This document shows, piece by piece, positions 54,867 to 61,555 of a DNA stretch of 64,000 nt (position 1 is the first letter of the stretch; each line of letters begins with the position of its first letter). Source of the stretch: Tenacibaculum caenipelagi (GTDB taxonomy: Bacteria; Bacteroidota; Bacteroidia; Flavobacteriales; Flavobacteriaceae); assembly GCF_004363005.1 (NCBI RefSeq), contig NZ_SNYH01000006.1:62001-126000 (forward strand). Direction: 5' to 3'. The notes under the pieces were generated by a model, which did no database searches, had not been told where the DNA came from, and was given only the letters and a program-made list of their open reading frames with translations. Both the position numbers and the translations under genes were made by a program.

Positions 54867-55373
54867 TTACTTTTTTTTCTTGTTTTGTGTTACTAAAAAA
54901 ACACCGAATCCAAACAAGACCAAAACACCTACACCAACCCCAACATATAATTCGGTGTTGTCTTTTTTAGGTTTTAATTTCTCTTGTTGGCTCTGAATCA
55001 TTTGCATCTGCATCATTTGAACAAGACTATCAACTGAAGTTTGATTTGCTTGTGCTTGTTGCTCTAACTTTTGCATTAACTGAGGTGCGATGTCTTTCGA
55101 ATTTCCGCTGGAATCTTTAACGATAACCTGTTGCCCTTTTCCTGCTGCAATTATTTGCGCCGCAGTACCTCCAATTGTGCTTAACAAGCCCATGAAGTTT
55201 GTACCTCCCCAAAAATTACCACCACTACTACCACTAGTATTTGTGGTTGTTGTTTGTATTGGTGCACTTGTAGAAGTAGAGTAACTACCTGATCCAGAAA
55301 CAGGGTTTGAAACCATATCTTGCCAAGTGGTATTATCAAAATACCCAGCCATAGCCATTTGTGTAGTTGTCAT
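54867..55373 (-). CDS. Ser/Thr/Gln-rich protein with C-terminal membrane anchor (168 aa)
   Basis: A low-complexity Ser/Thr/Gly N-terminal third, a short helix (LLSTIGGTAAQIIAAG), a Gln/Met-rich coiled coil (about 95-130) and a C-terminal transmembrane helix (LYVGVGVGVLVLFGFGVFLV) with a KKKK end. This is a tail-anchored layout. It overlaps the next gene by one base. Confidence 0.58.
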   Translation of the reverse strand: MTTTQMAMAGYFDNTTWQDMVSNPVSGSGSYSTSTSAPIQTTTTNTSGSSGGNFWGGTNFMGLLSTIGGTAAQIIAAGKGQQVIVKDSSGNSKDIAPQLMQKLEQQAQANQTSVDSLVQMMQMQMIQSQQEKLKPKKDNTELYVGVGVGVLVLFGFGVFLVTQNKKKK

Positions 55374-56110
55374 TATGCTGTTACTTTTTTAATGTTACTT
55401 TTTCCTTTTGATTTTTTTTTATTGTAGAAGTAAATACCTGTACCAGCTAATAAAACCACACCGATTACTACAGGGGCATTTTCTTTAGTTAAAAAGCCAG
55501 CTGCATTAATTTTCTTTTCGTTTTCAGCTGTTTCTGCTGCTATTTGTGCCTCTTTTAAAGCACGTTCTTCGTCTCTTTCAGCTTTATAAACAGCTATTTT
55601 TTCTTTTACTGTAGCTACTTGCTGTTTTAAACTTTCTAATGTTGCGTTGCTGCTTTCAATTACTTCTGAAGCTCTAGCAATACCCTCTTTTTGTTGACGC
55701 TCTAATGTTTCGTAAGCTCCTTTTACAGTTCCTAAAGCTGATTGTGCATCTTTTAAAGCAGTTTCGGCTTTTTGACGTTTTGCTACAGCTCCTTTACACC
55801 ATGCACCTAAACCAATTCCCAAGGCTTCTGCAATCGCATTTTCTTTTTGTAACTCTTGGTTTTCTTTTTGAATGAGATTTTCTAAACGCGCAACTTCTTG
55901 CTTTAACGAAGCCCATTCAGAAGCTTGTTGTCCGTTTTCTAACTCCGTAAGTCGCGCATCCCATTCTGCCTTTTCAGCTAATGCCGACCTAGCCTGTTTA
56001 TTCAACTTGTCTGCGATCCCATTTGACGGGCAGAAACCATCGAACCAACCATTTAAGCCGTAATAGACAGGTCGCCTTACGTTGCCATCTGTGTTAAATT
56101 CTATATTCAT
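55373..56110 (-). CDS. Long coiled-coil protein with C-terminal membrane anchor (245 aa)
   Basis: A short N-terminal domain with VYYGLNGWFDGFCPSNG near residue 15, then about 160 residues of heptad-like Ala/Glu/Lys/Gln coiled coil (LTELENGQQASEWASLKQEV). One transmembrane helix follows (PVVIGVVLLAGTGIYFY near 212) with a strongly basic tail (NKKKSKGKSNIKK). Not recognised. It could span from an inner membrane to the capsid, or form a spike stalk. Confidence 0.6.
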   Translation of the reverse strand: MNIEFNTDGNVRRPVYYGLNGWFDGFCPSNGIADKLNKQARSALAEKAEWDARLTELENGQQASEWASLKQEVARLENLIQKENQELQKENAIAEALGIGLGAWCKGAVAKRQKAETALKDAQSALGTVKGAYETLERQQKEGIARASEVIESSNATLESLKQQVATVKEKIAVYKAERDEERALKEAQIAAETAENEKKINAAGFLTKENAPVVIGVVLLAGTGIYFYNKKKSKGKSNIKKVTA

Positions 56111-56116
56111 AACTAA

Positions 56117-57796
56117 TTATTTTTTTACTACTAAAAACCCAGTAAATGCTAGCGCACCAAAACCTAAGTTTCTTTTAAAAGCTTTTCGCTTTTTTGCTTC
56201 TTTATCCATTTCAACCTCTTTCGTAAATCTCTCTTGATAATCTCGCATTGCAAGCTCATTTGCTGTGCGTAAACTTTGCGCTTCTTCTTTTAAAAATTGC
56301 GTGTATCTATCATCATACTTCAACCATATTTTATACATTTCTCGCTGTGCTGGTTGCTCTAAATAATAAAGTGCCTCACCACCTAAATAATATTGCTTTC
56401 TTAGTTCTTTTACTTTTTCGATATATGGCAATATTTCCTCTTTGTATTGCTCTTCTCTACCGTCTTTATAGGTGATTTTTAAATGATGTAGGTTTTCGGT
56501 TAGCCACTTGTTAGAAGTACCCTCAAAGGTTTCATTAGCCCTACCGAAAGGCAATACTGGGTTAATTCCGTACTTATTATCTTCCTCCCTTATTACTATA
56601 TACCTGTATTCTGCTGATATTGGACTAGCGTCTTGATCTACAACTAGATAAAGAGTGCGTTCGTTAGTGATTGCACTTTTGTAGAAAACATCAACTTTAT
56701 ACCGATTATACGATTTAATGAAGTTGTCAAAATATGTGTCTATAATTTGCTTTAATTGCTCAATATATTTTAGAGCTGTTGTAAGTGTATCAGCAATACA
56801 GTCGTCTAATTGACTATAGGCAGTTTCACTGCGTAAATGCGCAATTCCTAAATCAAAATCTTTAAACAAGAAATTAAAAAGGTGCTGTATTCTATTTCTA
56901 TTACCCCATAGTATCGCATCTTCTAAATCTGCTAACTTTTTTTGTAATACATTCTTTAAATCTCTTTCAATGCGTAGCTTTACCACAGGCAGTTGATAAT
57001 CTGCATCACTACAACCTTGTATTGCATCCATTAAACCACCAATTACAGCTTCAGTAATTGGTTTTAAATCTTGTGCAGCTTGTGAGATAATAGCACCCCA
57101 AGGAGTAGCACCTCCGCCAGCTAAAGCAAAAGAGTTTGTGTCTCTCATCAAACTAGAAGAGACTTCATTATTTTTTCTTAATCCAGCTAACCCATAAATA
57201 GGTAATTCTGCTTCTTTTACATCCATAAAAACATCGTCTTTTTTATAAAATAATGGTTCGCTAGTGTATTGTAGCGTTCCATCAATAGTGTAGTATCCGT
57301 CTTTTAGGTTGCGTGGATTCTTTTGGTTGAAAGGAACGTTAACATATACATGACTATATCCCTCATTAGGACTATTTTTTATTCGTCTGAAGTAGTGCTT
57401 TATTCCTAAGTTTGATAAAATTGTACTAGCTATTATGCTGTAACTTTTGCAGTCGATACCGTCTTTGCGTTTTAACCAAGCACAGGCAGGGCTATACAAA
57501 TTTTGTGTTTCTCCGTCTATTTTATACTGATAATGCCAGTATAAATAATAGTGGATTGCCTCGCATATGTCTTTAAGTCCTTTGTTTGCAAAAGTTACAG
57601 CTAGCTTTTTAGTGTGGTGTTGGTATTTTTTAGACCAATAAGCCATATTGTCTATAGCCACCTTAGTATCACCCTCTGCTAACTTTACGCTACTACAATC
57701 ACTATAAGGCATTAAATGCTCGTACTCTTTTCCATCTTTAATGTTTCGATGAAGTTCTGCGTTAATTGCGTTTGCTCTTTCGTTTGCGATACTCAC
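56117..57796 (-). CDS. Transglutaminase-like protein with C-terminal membrane anchor (559 aa)
   Basis: First gene of the leftward structural operon. The N-terminal 210 residues hold a transglutaminase-like (papain-fold) core: Cys in KRKDGIDCKSYSII near residue 117, His in EGYSHVYVNVP near 149 and Asp in YYTIDGTLQY near 172. The middle is helical. The end has a membrane helix (LGFGALAFTGFLVVKK). It starts at GTG 57796, just after a palindrome. The intact Cys-His-Asp suggests an active protease or crosslinking enzyme, possibly for virion maturation (inference). Confidence 0.68.
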   Translation of the reverse strand: MSIANERANAINAELHRNIKDGKEYEHLMPYSDCSSVKLAEGDTKVAIDNMAYWSKKYQHHTKKLAVTFANKGLKDICEAIHYYLYWHYQYKIDGETQNLYSPACAWLKRKDGIDCKSYSIIASTILSNLGIKHYFRRIKNSPNEGYSHVYVNVPFNQKNPRNLKDGYYTIDGTLQYTSEPLFYKKDDVFMDVKEAELPIYGLAGLRKNNEVSSSLMRDTNSFALAGGGATPWGAIISQAAQDLKPITEAVIGGLMDAIQGCSDADYQLPVVKLRIERDLKNVLQKKLADLEDAILWGNRNRIQHLFNFLFKDFDLGIAHLRSETAYSQLDDCIADTLTTALKYIEQLKQIIDTYFDNFIKSYNRYKVDVFYKSAITNERTLYLVVDQDASPISAEYRYIVIREEDNKYGINPVLPFGRANETFEGTSNKWLTENLHHLKITYKDGREEQYKEEILPYIEKVKELRKQYYLGGEALYYLEQPAQREMYKIWLKYDDRYTQFLKEEAQSLRTANELAMRDYQERFTKEVEMDKEAKKRKAFKRNLGFGALAFTGFLVVKK

Positions 57797-57799
57797 TAA

Positions 57800-57815
57800 T
57801 ACTGTTTTAACAGTA
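57800..57815. promoter_or_regulatory. Palindrome in front of the structural operon
   Basis: TACTGTT and AACAGTA form 7-bp arms around TT. The palindrome lies 3 bp before the GTG of the first structural gene, where a repressor or RNA hairpin would block translation. Confidence 0.5.
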
Positions 57816-57870
57816 CAATAGTAGCAATGAAAAAAAGTATGTTTTCGGGTTATGACCTGTTAAGATCATT

Positions 57871-57900
57871 TGTGTTAAGTTGCATTAAGTTGTGTTAAGT
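57871..57900. repeat. Three 10-bp direct repeats upstream of the structural operon
   Basis: Units TGTGTTAAGT, TGCATTAAGT and TGTGTTAAGT stand end to end, with a partial fourth (TTAAGT) beyond. Spacing of one helical turn suggests a protein-binding array, such as an operator or replication-type iterons. Confidence 0.6.
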
Positions 57901-57924
57901 TGTGGCTAGTTAAGTAGTTAATAA

Positions 57925-57954
57925 AATAAAAGCCATAGTTAAACTATGGCTTTT
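57925..57954. terminator. Terminator between the small regulator-like gene and the structural operon
   Basis: AAAGCCATAG and CTATGGCTTT form a 10-bp stem with a 5-nt loop and T/A-rich flanks on both sides. It overlaps the last codons of the 65-residue gene, and isolates the structural operon from upstream transcription. Confidence 0.8.
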
Positions 57955-58136
57955 TTATCTGGTTCTACACCTAAAGATTCTTTGATTATTTTTACTTCGT
58001 TAGGGTAAATTATTCTTTTCCATCTTGCTACTTCTCGTGGTAATTTTCTGTTTTCCGCAACTGTTTTTATTGTTGCTGCCCTAACATCACGGTAAGGAAT
58101 AAAATATAATTCGGCATACAGATCATTTTTTGTCAT
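57939..58136 (-). CDS. Small basic protein, regulator candidate (65 aa)
   Basis: Two or three helices with many Arg/Lys (RDVRAATIKTVAENRKLPRE, VARWKRIIYPNEVKIIKESL). The order resembles a small helix-turn-helix protein, with a possible recognition helix around residues 19-33. It lies directly upstream of the repeats and palindrome that precede the structural operon, where a late-gene regulator would be expected. Family not recognised. Confidence 0.5.
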   Translation of the reverse strand: MTKNDLYAELYFIPYRDVRAATIKTVAENRKLPREVARWKRIIYPNEVKIIKESLGVEPDKKAIV

Positions 58137-58246
58137 TAAATAGGGATTTTAAGGTTTAAAAATTAGGTTAATAGTATTTATTTTTATATTTTTGAGTAGA
58201 CTTATTTAATTAGTCACTTTTTCTTTTTCATAGCAATTTTACCACT

Positions 58247-58636
58247 CTACTGAGTGGTTTTTTTTTGCACTTTTACAAAATTTAAGTAGTGGGTAATTTT
58301 AGTATCGTTCATGTATTTTTCAACTATACCGATATTAGGATCGTATATTTTTCCGATTTCATTTTTTATTATAAAATGACCTGATTCGTCGAGCTTTTCG
58401 AGCCTTATAATACTATTATTAGGTACATTCTTAACCTCAAAAGAACCGTTTGAAAGTAAGGTTTTATATCCATTTTCTTCTAAGTAAGCCTGTAAATCAT
58501 TAACGATATTGGTGTAGTATTCTTTTCCTAACTCTTTACATATTTCTTCTATGCTTTTACCTGTAATCATAGCTAAACAAGTTTGCCCGCATTTTTTTGA
58601 TAAGTAAGGTTGCGCTTTAAATTCTGTTGTTTTCAT
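58247..58636 (-). CDS. C39-like cysteine peptidase domain protein (129 aa)
   Basis: A single papain-like domain of the C39-like type. The nucleophile is in KKCGQTCLAMITGKS (with oxyanion-hole Gln, near residues 16-20), the His in ESGHFIIKN near 86 and the Asp/Asn in KIYDPNIGIV near 97. Bacteriocin exporters carry this domain fused to an ABC transporter, but here it stands alone without a signal peptide. The target may be a phage or host protein. Its TAG stop lies in a small hairpin (ACCACTC...GAGTGGT). Confidence 0.65.
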   Translation of the reverse strand: MKTTEFKAQPYLSKKCGQTCLAMITGKSIEEICKELGKEYYTNIVNDLQAYLEENGYKTLLSNGSFEVKNVPNNSIIRLEKLDESGHFIIKNEIGKIYDPNIGIVEKYMNDTKITHYLNFVKVQKKTTQ

Positions 58637-58648
58637 TTTTTGCGTTAA

Positions 58649-58804
58649 TTATTTTGTTTTATTGACTAGGTTTAATGCTTCATTTAAAGAATACCATCTA
58701 ACTGAACCGTCTATCATTTTTTTATAAAAAATAGGTTCTAAAACCTTTACCTTTTTAGGAGTTATGTTTTTGGTTTCTTCTAAAAAAATACTAACTGAAA
58801 GCAT
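58649..58804 (-). CDS. Small protein (51 aa)
   Basis: An ATG at 58804 opens 51 codons (MLSVSIFLEETKN start) to TAA at 58649. It is preceded by a GTAGC hairpin at the fixed 15-nt spacing, the same as five other genes of the array, which supports the start. The product is mixed alpha/beta without Cys or membrane segment. Function unknown. Confidence 0.6.
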   Translation of the reverse strand: MLSVSIFLEETKNITPKKVKVLEPIFYKKMIDGSVRWYSLNEALNLVNKTK

Positions 58805-58819
58805 ATCTTTATTTTTTTC

Positions 58820-58835
58820 GTAGCTCAATAGCTAC
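58820..58835 (-). repeat. Junction hairpin 1 (GTAGC-N6-GCTAC)
   Basis: Loop TATTGA. Begins 2 nt after the stop codon of DUF7352 copy A and ends 15 nt before the ATG at 58804. Confidence 0.75.
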
Positions 58836-58837
58836 TG

Positions 58838-59098
58838 TTAATTTATTCGTTGAAAAACATGGCATACAGATTGTTCTATAAAAGCAGTTCCTAAATATTT
58901 CCTATTGAAATTATCAATTGGATTACCTGTGCCAAAAACCTCTAATTCAATTTGTTCAGTTTTCGCTTCTGGATCAACTAAAGCCCAAATAAAAATTTCG
59001 TAAAACTGGCTATCAACTTTTAAAATTTCATAGCCTTTTGGTAATTCTAAAAATTGAAAGTCTTTTATATGTAGCTTGTATTTATATATTCTTTTCAC
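58838..59098 (-). CDS. DUF7352-like protein, copy A (86 aa)
   Basis: A small phage-associated beta protein that I recognise as the DUF7352 type (IYKYKLHIKDFQFLELPKG start, IWALVDPEAKTEQIELEVFG centre, YLGTAF near the end). Function unknown. It starts at GTG. The whole 276-bp unit 58832-59107, from CTACTG to TTCTAC, is identical to that around copy B, including non-coding ends. Confidence 0.8.
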   Translation of the reverse strand: MKRIYKYKLHIKDFQFLELPKGYEILKVDSQFYEIFIWALVDPEAKTEQIELEVFGTGNPIDNFNRKYLGTAFIEQSVCHVFQRIN

Positions 59099-59114
59099 GT
59101 TTTCTACTGTTATT

Positions 59115-59381
59115 TTATCCGAAGTAACTAATGTTTCTCCAGTGATTACTACTTTCTGTTAACTTAACTCTGAATCTTGCCCACATCTCTTTAGAGATAC
59201 TACCAACAGTTAGATTTCTTCCGATTCCTCTCTTTTGTAATCTGTAACAAGCTTGTTTTGGGTTTTTTGCTAAAACAGTATGCCAACTATCCCCTTTAAA
59301 GTCTCCAAATAATCCATAAGTTGTATCAACATCATACCATTTCAATTGTTTTCTTAACTTTTTAAAATGTTTTGCTTTCAT
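59115..59381 (-). CDS. Small protein (88 aa)
   Basis: Basic and Trp-rich (KLRKQLKWYDVDTTYGLFGD, KGDSWHTVLAKNPKQAC). It resembles small phage proteins of unknown role. It is preceded by hairpin 2 at 16 nt and ends in TAACAGTAG, the array junction motif. Confidence 0.6.
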   Translation of the reverse strand: MKAKHFKKLRKQLKWYDVDTTYGLFGDFKGDSWHTVLAKNPKQACYRLQKRGIGRNLTVGSISKEMWARFRVKLTESSNHWRNISYFG

Positions 59382-59397
59382 AATTGCGTTTCGTTGC

Positions 59398-59413
59398 GTA
59401 GCTCAATAGCTAC
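59398..59413 (-). repeat. Junction hairpin 2 (GTAGC-N6-GCTAC)
   Basis: Loop TATTGA, identical to hairpin 1. Begins 3 nt after the stop of the 79-residue gene and ends 16 nt before the ATG at 59381. Confidence 0.75.
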
Positions 59414-59416
59414 TGT

Positions 59417-59656
59417 TTAAATGCACCAATCAAGATGCTCTTCTTCTGTTAATTTATTAGTCTTTGATTTTCCCTCAACACACTTTAAAGGTGCTAAATT
59501 TGATGTTTCTTCATTTAGAATTGTAAATCCATCTGACATATTATGCTCCAATCTTGCATTAAAATCGCATACCTCTCTAATTGAATTTTCAAGTTCTTGA
59601 TAAATATTCTCGTATTTTATGTAAGCTCTTATAAGCTTATTTATCTTACCTTTCAT
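59417..59656 (-). CDS. Small helical protein (79 aa)
   Basis: N-terminal helix rich in Lys, Ile and Tyr (KINKLIRAYIKYENIYQELE), an acidic middle and a Trp-Cys end. Its ATG directly follows CAGTAGT, so only a few bases separate it from the end of DUF7352 copy B. Function unknown. Confidence 0.6.
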   Translation of the reverse strand: MKGKINKLIRAYIKYENIYQELENSIREVCDFNARLEHNMSDGFTILNEETSNLAPLKCVEGKSKTNKLTEEEHLDWCI

Positions 59657-59663
59657 ACTACTG

Positions 59664-59924
59664 TTAATTTATTCGTTGAAAAACATGGCATACAGATTGT
59701 TCTATAAAAGCAGTTCCTAAATATTTCCTATTGAAATTATCAATTGGATTACCTGTGCCAAAAACCTCTAATTCAATTTGTTCAGTTTTCGCTTCTGGAT
59801 CAACTAAAGCCCAAATAAAAATTTCGTAAAACTGGCTATCAACTTTTAAAATTTCATAGCCTTTTGGTAATTCTAAAAATTGAAAGTCTTTTATATGTAG
59901 CTTGTATTTATATATTCTTTTCAC
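59664..59924 (-). CDS. DUF7352-like protein, copy B (86 aa)
   Basis: Identical to copy A in protein and in the surrounding 276-bp DNA unit (59658-59933), with GTG start. The different flanks show that the unit moved or duplicated as a block between the same short boundary motifs. Confidence 0.8.
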   Translation of the reverse strand: MKRIYKYKLHIKDFQFLELPKGYEILKVDSQFYEIFIWALVDPEAKTEQIELEVFGTGNPIDNFNRKYLGTAFIEQSVCHVFQRIN

Positions 59925-59938
59925 GTTTTCTACAGGTT

Positions 59939-60130
59939 TTATAATTCTACTTTTTCTAAAAAGCGAGTTGAAAAATACCCGCTAACTCCATCAAGAAAAA
60001 CAACTTCTTCTCCGTCTTTTGACAAATAGCTATCTGTTCTACACTCAATTAATTTTCCTTTGTATTTTGGATTTTTTGCCTCGATGCATGAATGCATTAC
60101 TACTTTATTGCCTTTTTTCAAATTTTTCAT
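59939..60130 (-). CDS. Small SH3-like basic protein (63 aa)
   Basis: Begins MKNLKKGNKVVMHSCIEAK, with NPKYKGKLIECRTDSYLS and VVFLDGVSGYFSTRFLEKVEL, a pattern of short strands like a KOW/SH3-type barrel. Function unknown. The stop is followed by CTGTAG. Confidence 0.6.
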   Translation of the reverse strand: MKNLKKGNKVVMHSCIEAKNPKYKGKLIECRTDSYLSKDGEEVVFLDGVSGYFSTRFLEKVEL

Positions 60131-60135
60131 TTTTA

Positions 60136-60264
60136 CTACAGTTTTATTAAGATCATTAATAGGAAAAGAGCAATTACAATAAGTAATACATTTGTAATAA
60201 TTGATGTATCTTCAATTGTCTCTAAACTTTCTTTTATCTTTTTTACTCTCTTATTAGTTTTCAT
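60136..60264 (-). CDS. Small membrane peptide (42 aa)
   Basis: An ATG at 60264 opens 42 codons to TAG at 60136. A charged N-terminal half (MKTNKRVKKIKESLETIE) is followed by one membrane helix (ITNVLLIVIALFLLMILIKL). Preceded by hairpin 3 at 16 nt, which supports translation. Such peptides in phages are often inhibitors of superinfection or regulators of lysis, but no family can be named. Confidence 0.6.
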   Translation of the reverse strand: MKTNKRVKKIKESLETIEDTSIITNVLLIVIALFLLMILIKL

Positions 60265-60280
60265 ATTATTGCGTTTTTGC

Positions 60281-60296
60281 GTAGCGTAAATGCTAC
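60281..60296 (-). repeat. Junction hairpin 3 (GTAGC-N6-GCTAC)
   Basis: Loop ATTTAC. Begins 2 nt after the stop of DUF7352 copy C and ends 16 nt before the ATG at 60264. Confidence 0.75.
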
Positions 60297-60298
60297 TG

Positions 60299-60559
60299 TT
60301 AATTTATTCGTTGAAAAACATGCCATACAGATTGTTCTATAAAAGCAGTTCCTAAATATTTCCTATTGAAATTATCAATTGGATTACCTGTGCTAAAAAC
60401 CTCTAATTCAATTTGTTCAGTTTTCGCTTCTGGATCAACTAAAGCCCAAATAAAAATTTCGTAAAACTGGCTATCAACTTTTAAAATTTCATAGCCTTTT
60501 GGTAATTCTAAAAATTGAAAGTCTTTTATATGTAGCTTGTATTTATATATTCTTTTCAC
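60299..60559 (-). CDS. DUF7352-like protein, copy C (86 aa)
   Basis: Differs from copies A and B at two residues (Gly to Ser in FGTGN, Cys to Trp near the end in SVCHVF) through single base changes. The 276-bp unit spans 60293-60568, with GTG start. A and B are therefore the youngest pair. Confidence 0.8.
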   Translation of the reverse strand: MKRIYKYKLHIKDFQFLELPKGYEILKVDSQFYEIFIWALVDPEAKTEQIELEVFSTGNPIDNFNRKYLGTAFIEQSVWHVFQRIN

Positions 60560-60564
60560 GTTTT

Positions 60565-60774
60565 CTACTGTTTATTTGGTTTATAATATTTTTTACTACA
60601 ATGAACACAGTTTAAAACTGATTTTTCTGAATGATGAATATTTCCTGTTTCATTACAAAACCAACTTCTACTGTAGTATTGAATGTTTCTTTCACCAGTA
60701 TAAATACATTTAAAAGCTTTTGGTCCAAAAACTAACGCAAAGGGTTTCCATTCTTCAATGTTTTCTTTTTTCAA
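60565..60774 (-). CDS. Small zinc-finger-like protein (69 aa)
   Basis: Four or more Cys/His in CIYTGERN, FCNETGNIHHSEKS and NCVHCSKKYYKP suggest a zinc-binding fold. The frame starts at TTG 60774, directly after CAGTAGGTT, with no nearby ATG that keeps the N-terminus. Its stop codon TAG is the TAG of CAGTAG leading into copy C. Function unknown. Confidence 0.55.
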   Translation of the reverse strand: MKKENIEEWKPFALVFGPKAFKCIYTGERNIQYYSRSWFCNETGNIHHSEKSVLNCVHCSKKYYKPNKQ

Positions 60775-60777
60775 AAC

Positions 60778-60942
60778 CTACTGCTTGTTTATAATTTTGA
60801 TTAATTCATTTATCTTTTCAACCAATACAATCATATTTGCAGGCGTTGCTTCAGGTATTACATTGATACTACCATAAACACCAAATTGCTCAATTGTATC
60901 ATCAAATTCATTAATACTTAATTCATCTATTTTTCCAGCCAT
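60778..60942 (-). CDS. Small protein (54 aa)
   Basis: An ATG at 60942 opens 54 codons (MAGKIDELSINEFDDTIEQF start) to a stop in CAGTAG at 60778. Acidic, helical, no Cys. Preceded by hairpin 4 at 15 nt. Confidence 0.6.
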   Translation of the reverse strand: MAGKIDELSINEFDDTIEQFGVYGSINVIPEATPANMIVLVEKINELIKIINKQ

Positions 60943-60957
60943 CTTTTGCATTTTTGC

Positions 60958-60973
60958 GTAGCAGAAATGCTAC
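60958..60973 (-). repeat. Junction hairpin 4 (GTAGC-N6-GCTAC)
   Basis: Loop ATTTCT. Begins 2 nt after the stop of the DUF3850 gene and ends 15 nt before the ATG at 60942; leader GCAAAAATGCAAAAG. Confidence 0.75.
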
Positions 60974-60975
60974 AA

Positions 60976-61227
60976 TTACTTTATAATTTCTATACTCATT
61001 GCTACATAGTCTTTCTCTAGACCATAATTACCTCCTTGTAGTATGTGAGTAACTTTTACGTTACATTCTTTACCTGTGTATTGTTCTGTATATGGACACC
61101 ACTCTTCTAAACACAAAGTATCGCCATCTTTGTAATCTCTATCGTTTTTGCGTAACTCTACTTTTTTAAATCTATTCTCAACTTGATAAAAATGAATTGG
61201 TAATATTTTAAGATTGTGTATTTTCAT
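60976..61227 (-). CDS. DUF3850 (ASCH/PUA-like) protein (83 aa)
   Basis: A phage-associated RNA-binding-like protein of the ASCH/PUA superfamily. HNLKILPIHFYQVENRFKKV near the start, VELRKNDRDYKDGDTLCLEEW near residue 23 (E-L-R-K-N-D-R-x-x-x-x-G-D) and THILQGGNYGLEKDYVAMSI at the end are the family motifs. Its role in phages is unknown, perhaps RNA modification or translation. Preceded by hairpin 5 at 15 nt. Confidence 0.85.
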   Translation of the reverse strand: MKIHNLKILPIHFYQVENRFKKVELRKNDRDYKDGDTLCLEEWCPYTEQYTGKECNVKVTHILQGGNYGLEKDYVAMSIEIIK

Positions 61228-61242
61228 CTTTTGCGTTTTTGC

Positions 61243-61258
61243 GTAGCTAGATTGCTAC
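61243..61258 (-). repeat. Junction hairpin 5 (GTAGC-N6-GCTAC)
   Basis: Loop AATCTA. Ends 15 nt before the DUF3850 start; leader GCAAAAACGCAAAAG. Preceded by AAAACA rather than by a stop codon of a known gene. Confidence 0.75.
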
Positions 61259-61366
61259 TGTTTTAAAAAAATCGGTACAAAAAGCATTGGCGCGAAACTT
61301 CCCGATAAATGTTTACTTATATTGCTTTCCACCCATCCGAAAGGGACCTTGTGCGCAATTTCTTTT
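61259..61366 (-). other. Slot without a gene between two junction hairpins: possible small RNA or decayed gene
   Basis: The 108 nt between hairpins 5 and 6 hold no frame longer than about 30 codons with a usual start. GC content is higher than in the neighbours. On the minus strand ATTGCGC (61354-61360 region) can pair with GCGCcAAT about 70 nt later, small inner hairpins are possible (CCC-N8-GGG), and the 3' end has a run of seven T. That would suit a small structured RNA of about 95 nt, but a broken gene is equally possible. Confidence 0.35.
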
Positions 61367-61382
61367 GTAGCTCAATAGCTAC
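61367..61382 (-). repeat. Junction hairpin 6 (GTAGC-N6-GCTAC)
   Basis: Loop TATTGA. The TAG stop of the 58-residue gene is inside it. No start codon with an open frame follows at 15 nt. Confidence 0.75.
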
Positions 61383-61555
61383 TGTTTTAGTTGTTTTTGA
61401 TCGTACCTTTCTTTTCCGTTTAATTCGTGATTGCCACATCTTGAACAGAAAAAATAAACTGATTGTTTACCTGAGAATCTATCAAATTCGCTGTACCAAT
61501 TATTGAACTTATGACCTATGAAAAAACAGTAAATCTGTTTTAGTGTATTTATCAT
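61379..61555 (-). CDS. Small zinc-knuckle-like protein (58 aa)
   Basis: A Cys pair FFCSRCGNHELNG near the end and an N-terminal aromatic helix (LKQIYCFFIGHKFNNWYSEF). I placed the start at 61555, where ATGA overlaps the stop of the upstream gene, rather than three codons earlier. Function unknown. The stop TAG lies in hairpin 6. Confidence 0.58.
   Translation of the reverse strand: MINTLKQIYCFFIGHKFNNWYSEFDRFSGKQSVYFFCSRCGNHELNGKERYDQKQLKQ

Noticed and set aside
60092..60289. Plus-strand frame of 65 codons in the mini-gene array
   Set aside because: All neighbours are on the minus strand, and a hairpin-spaced minus-strand gene of 42 codons occupies the same place.
61309..61506. Plus-strand frame of 65 codons across the empty slot
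   Set aside because: It runs through a junction hairpin and the minus-strand zinc-knuckle gene; composition is shadow-like.
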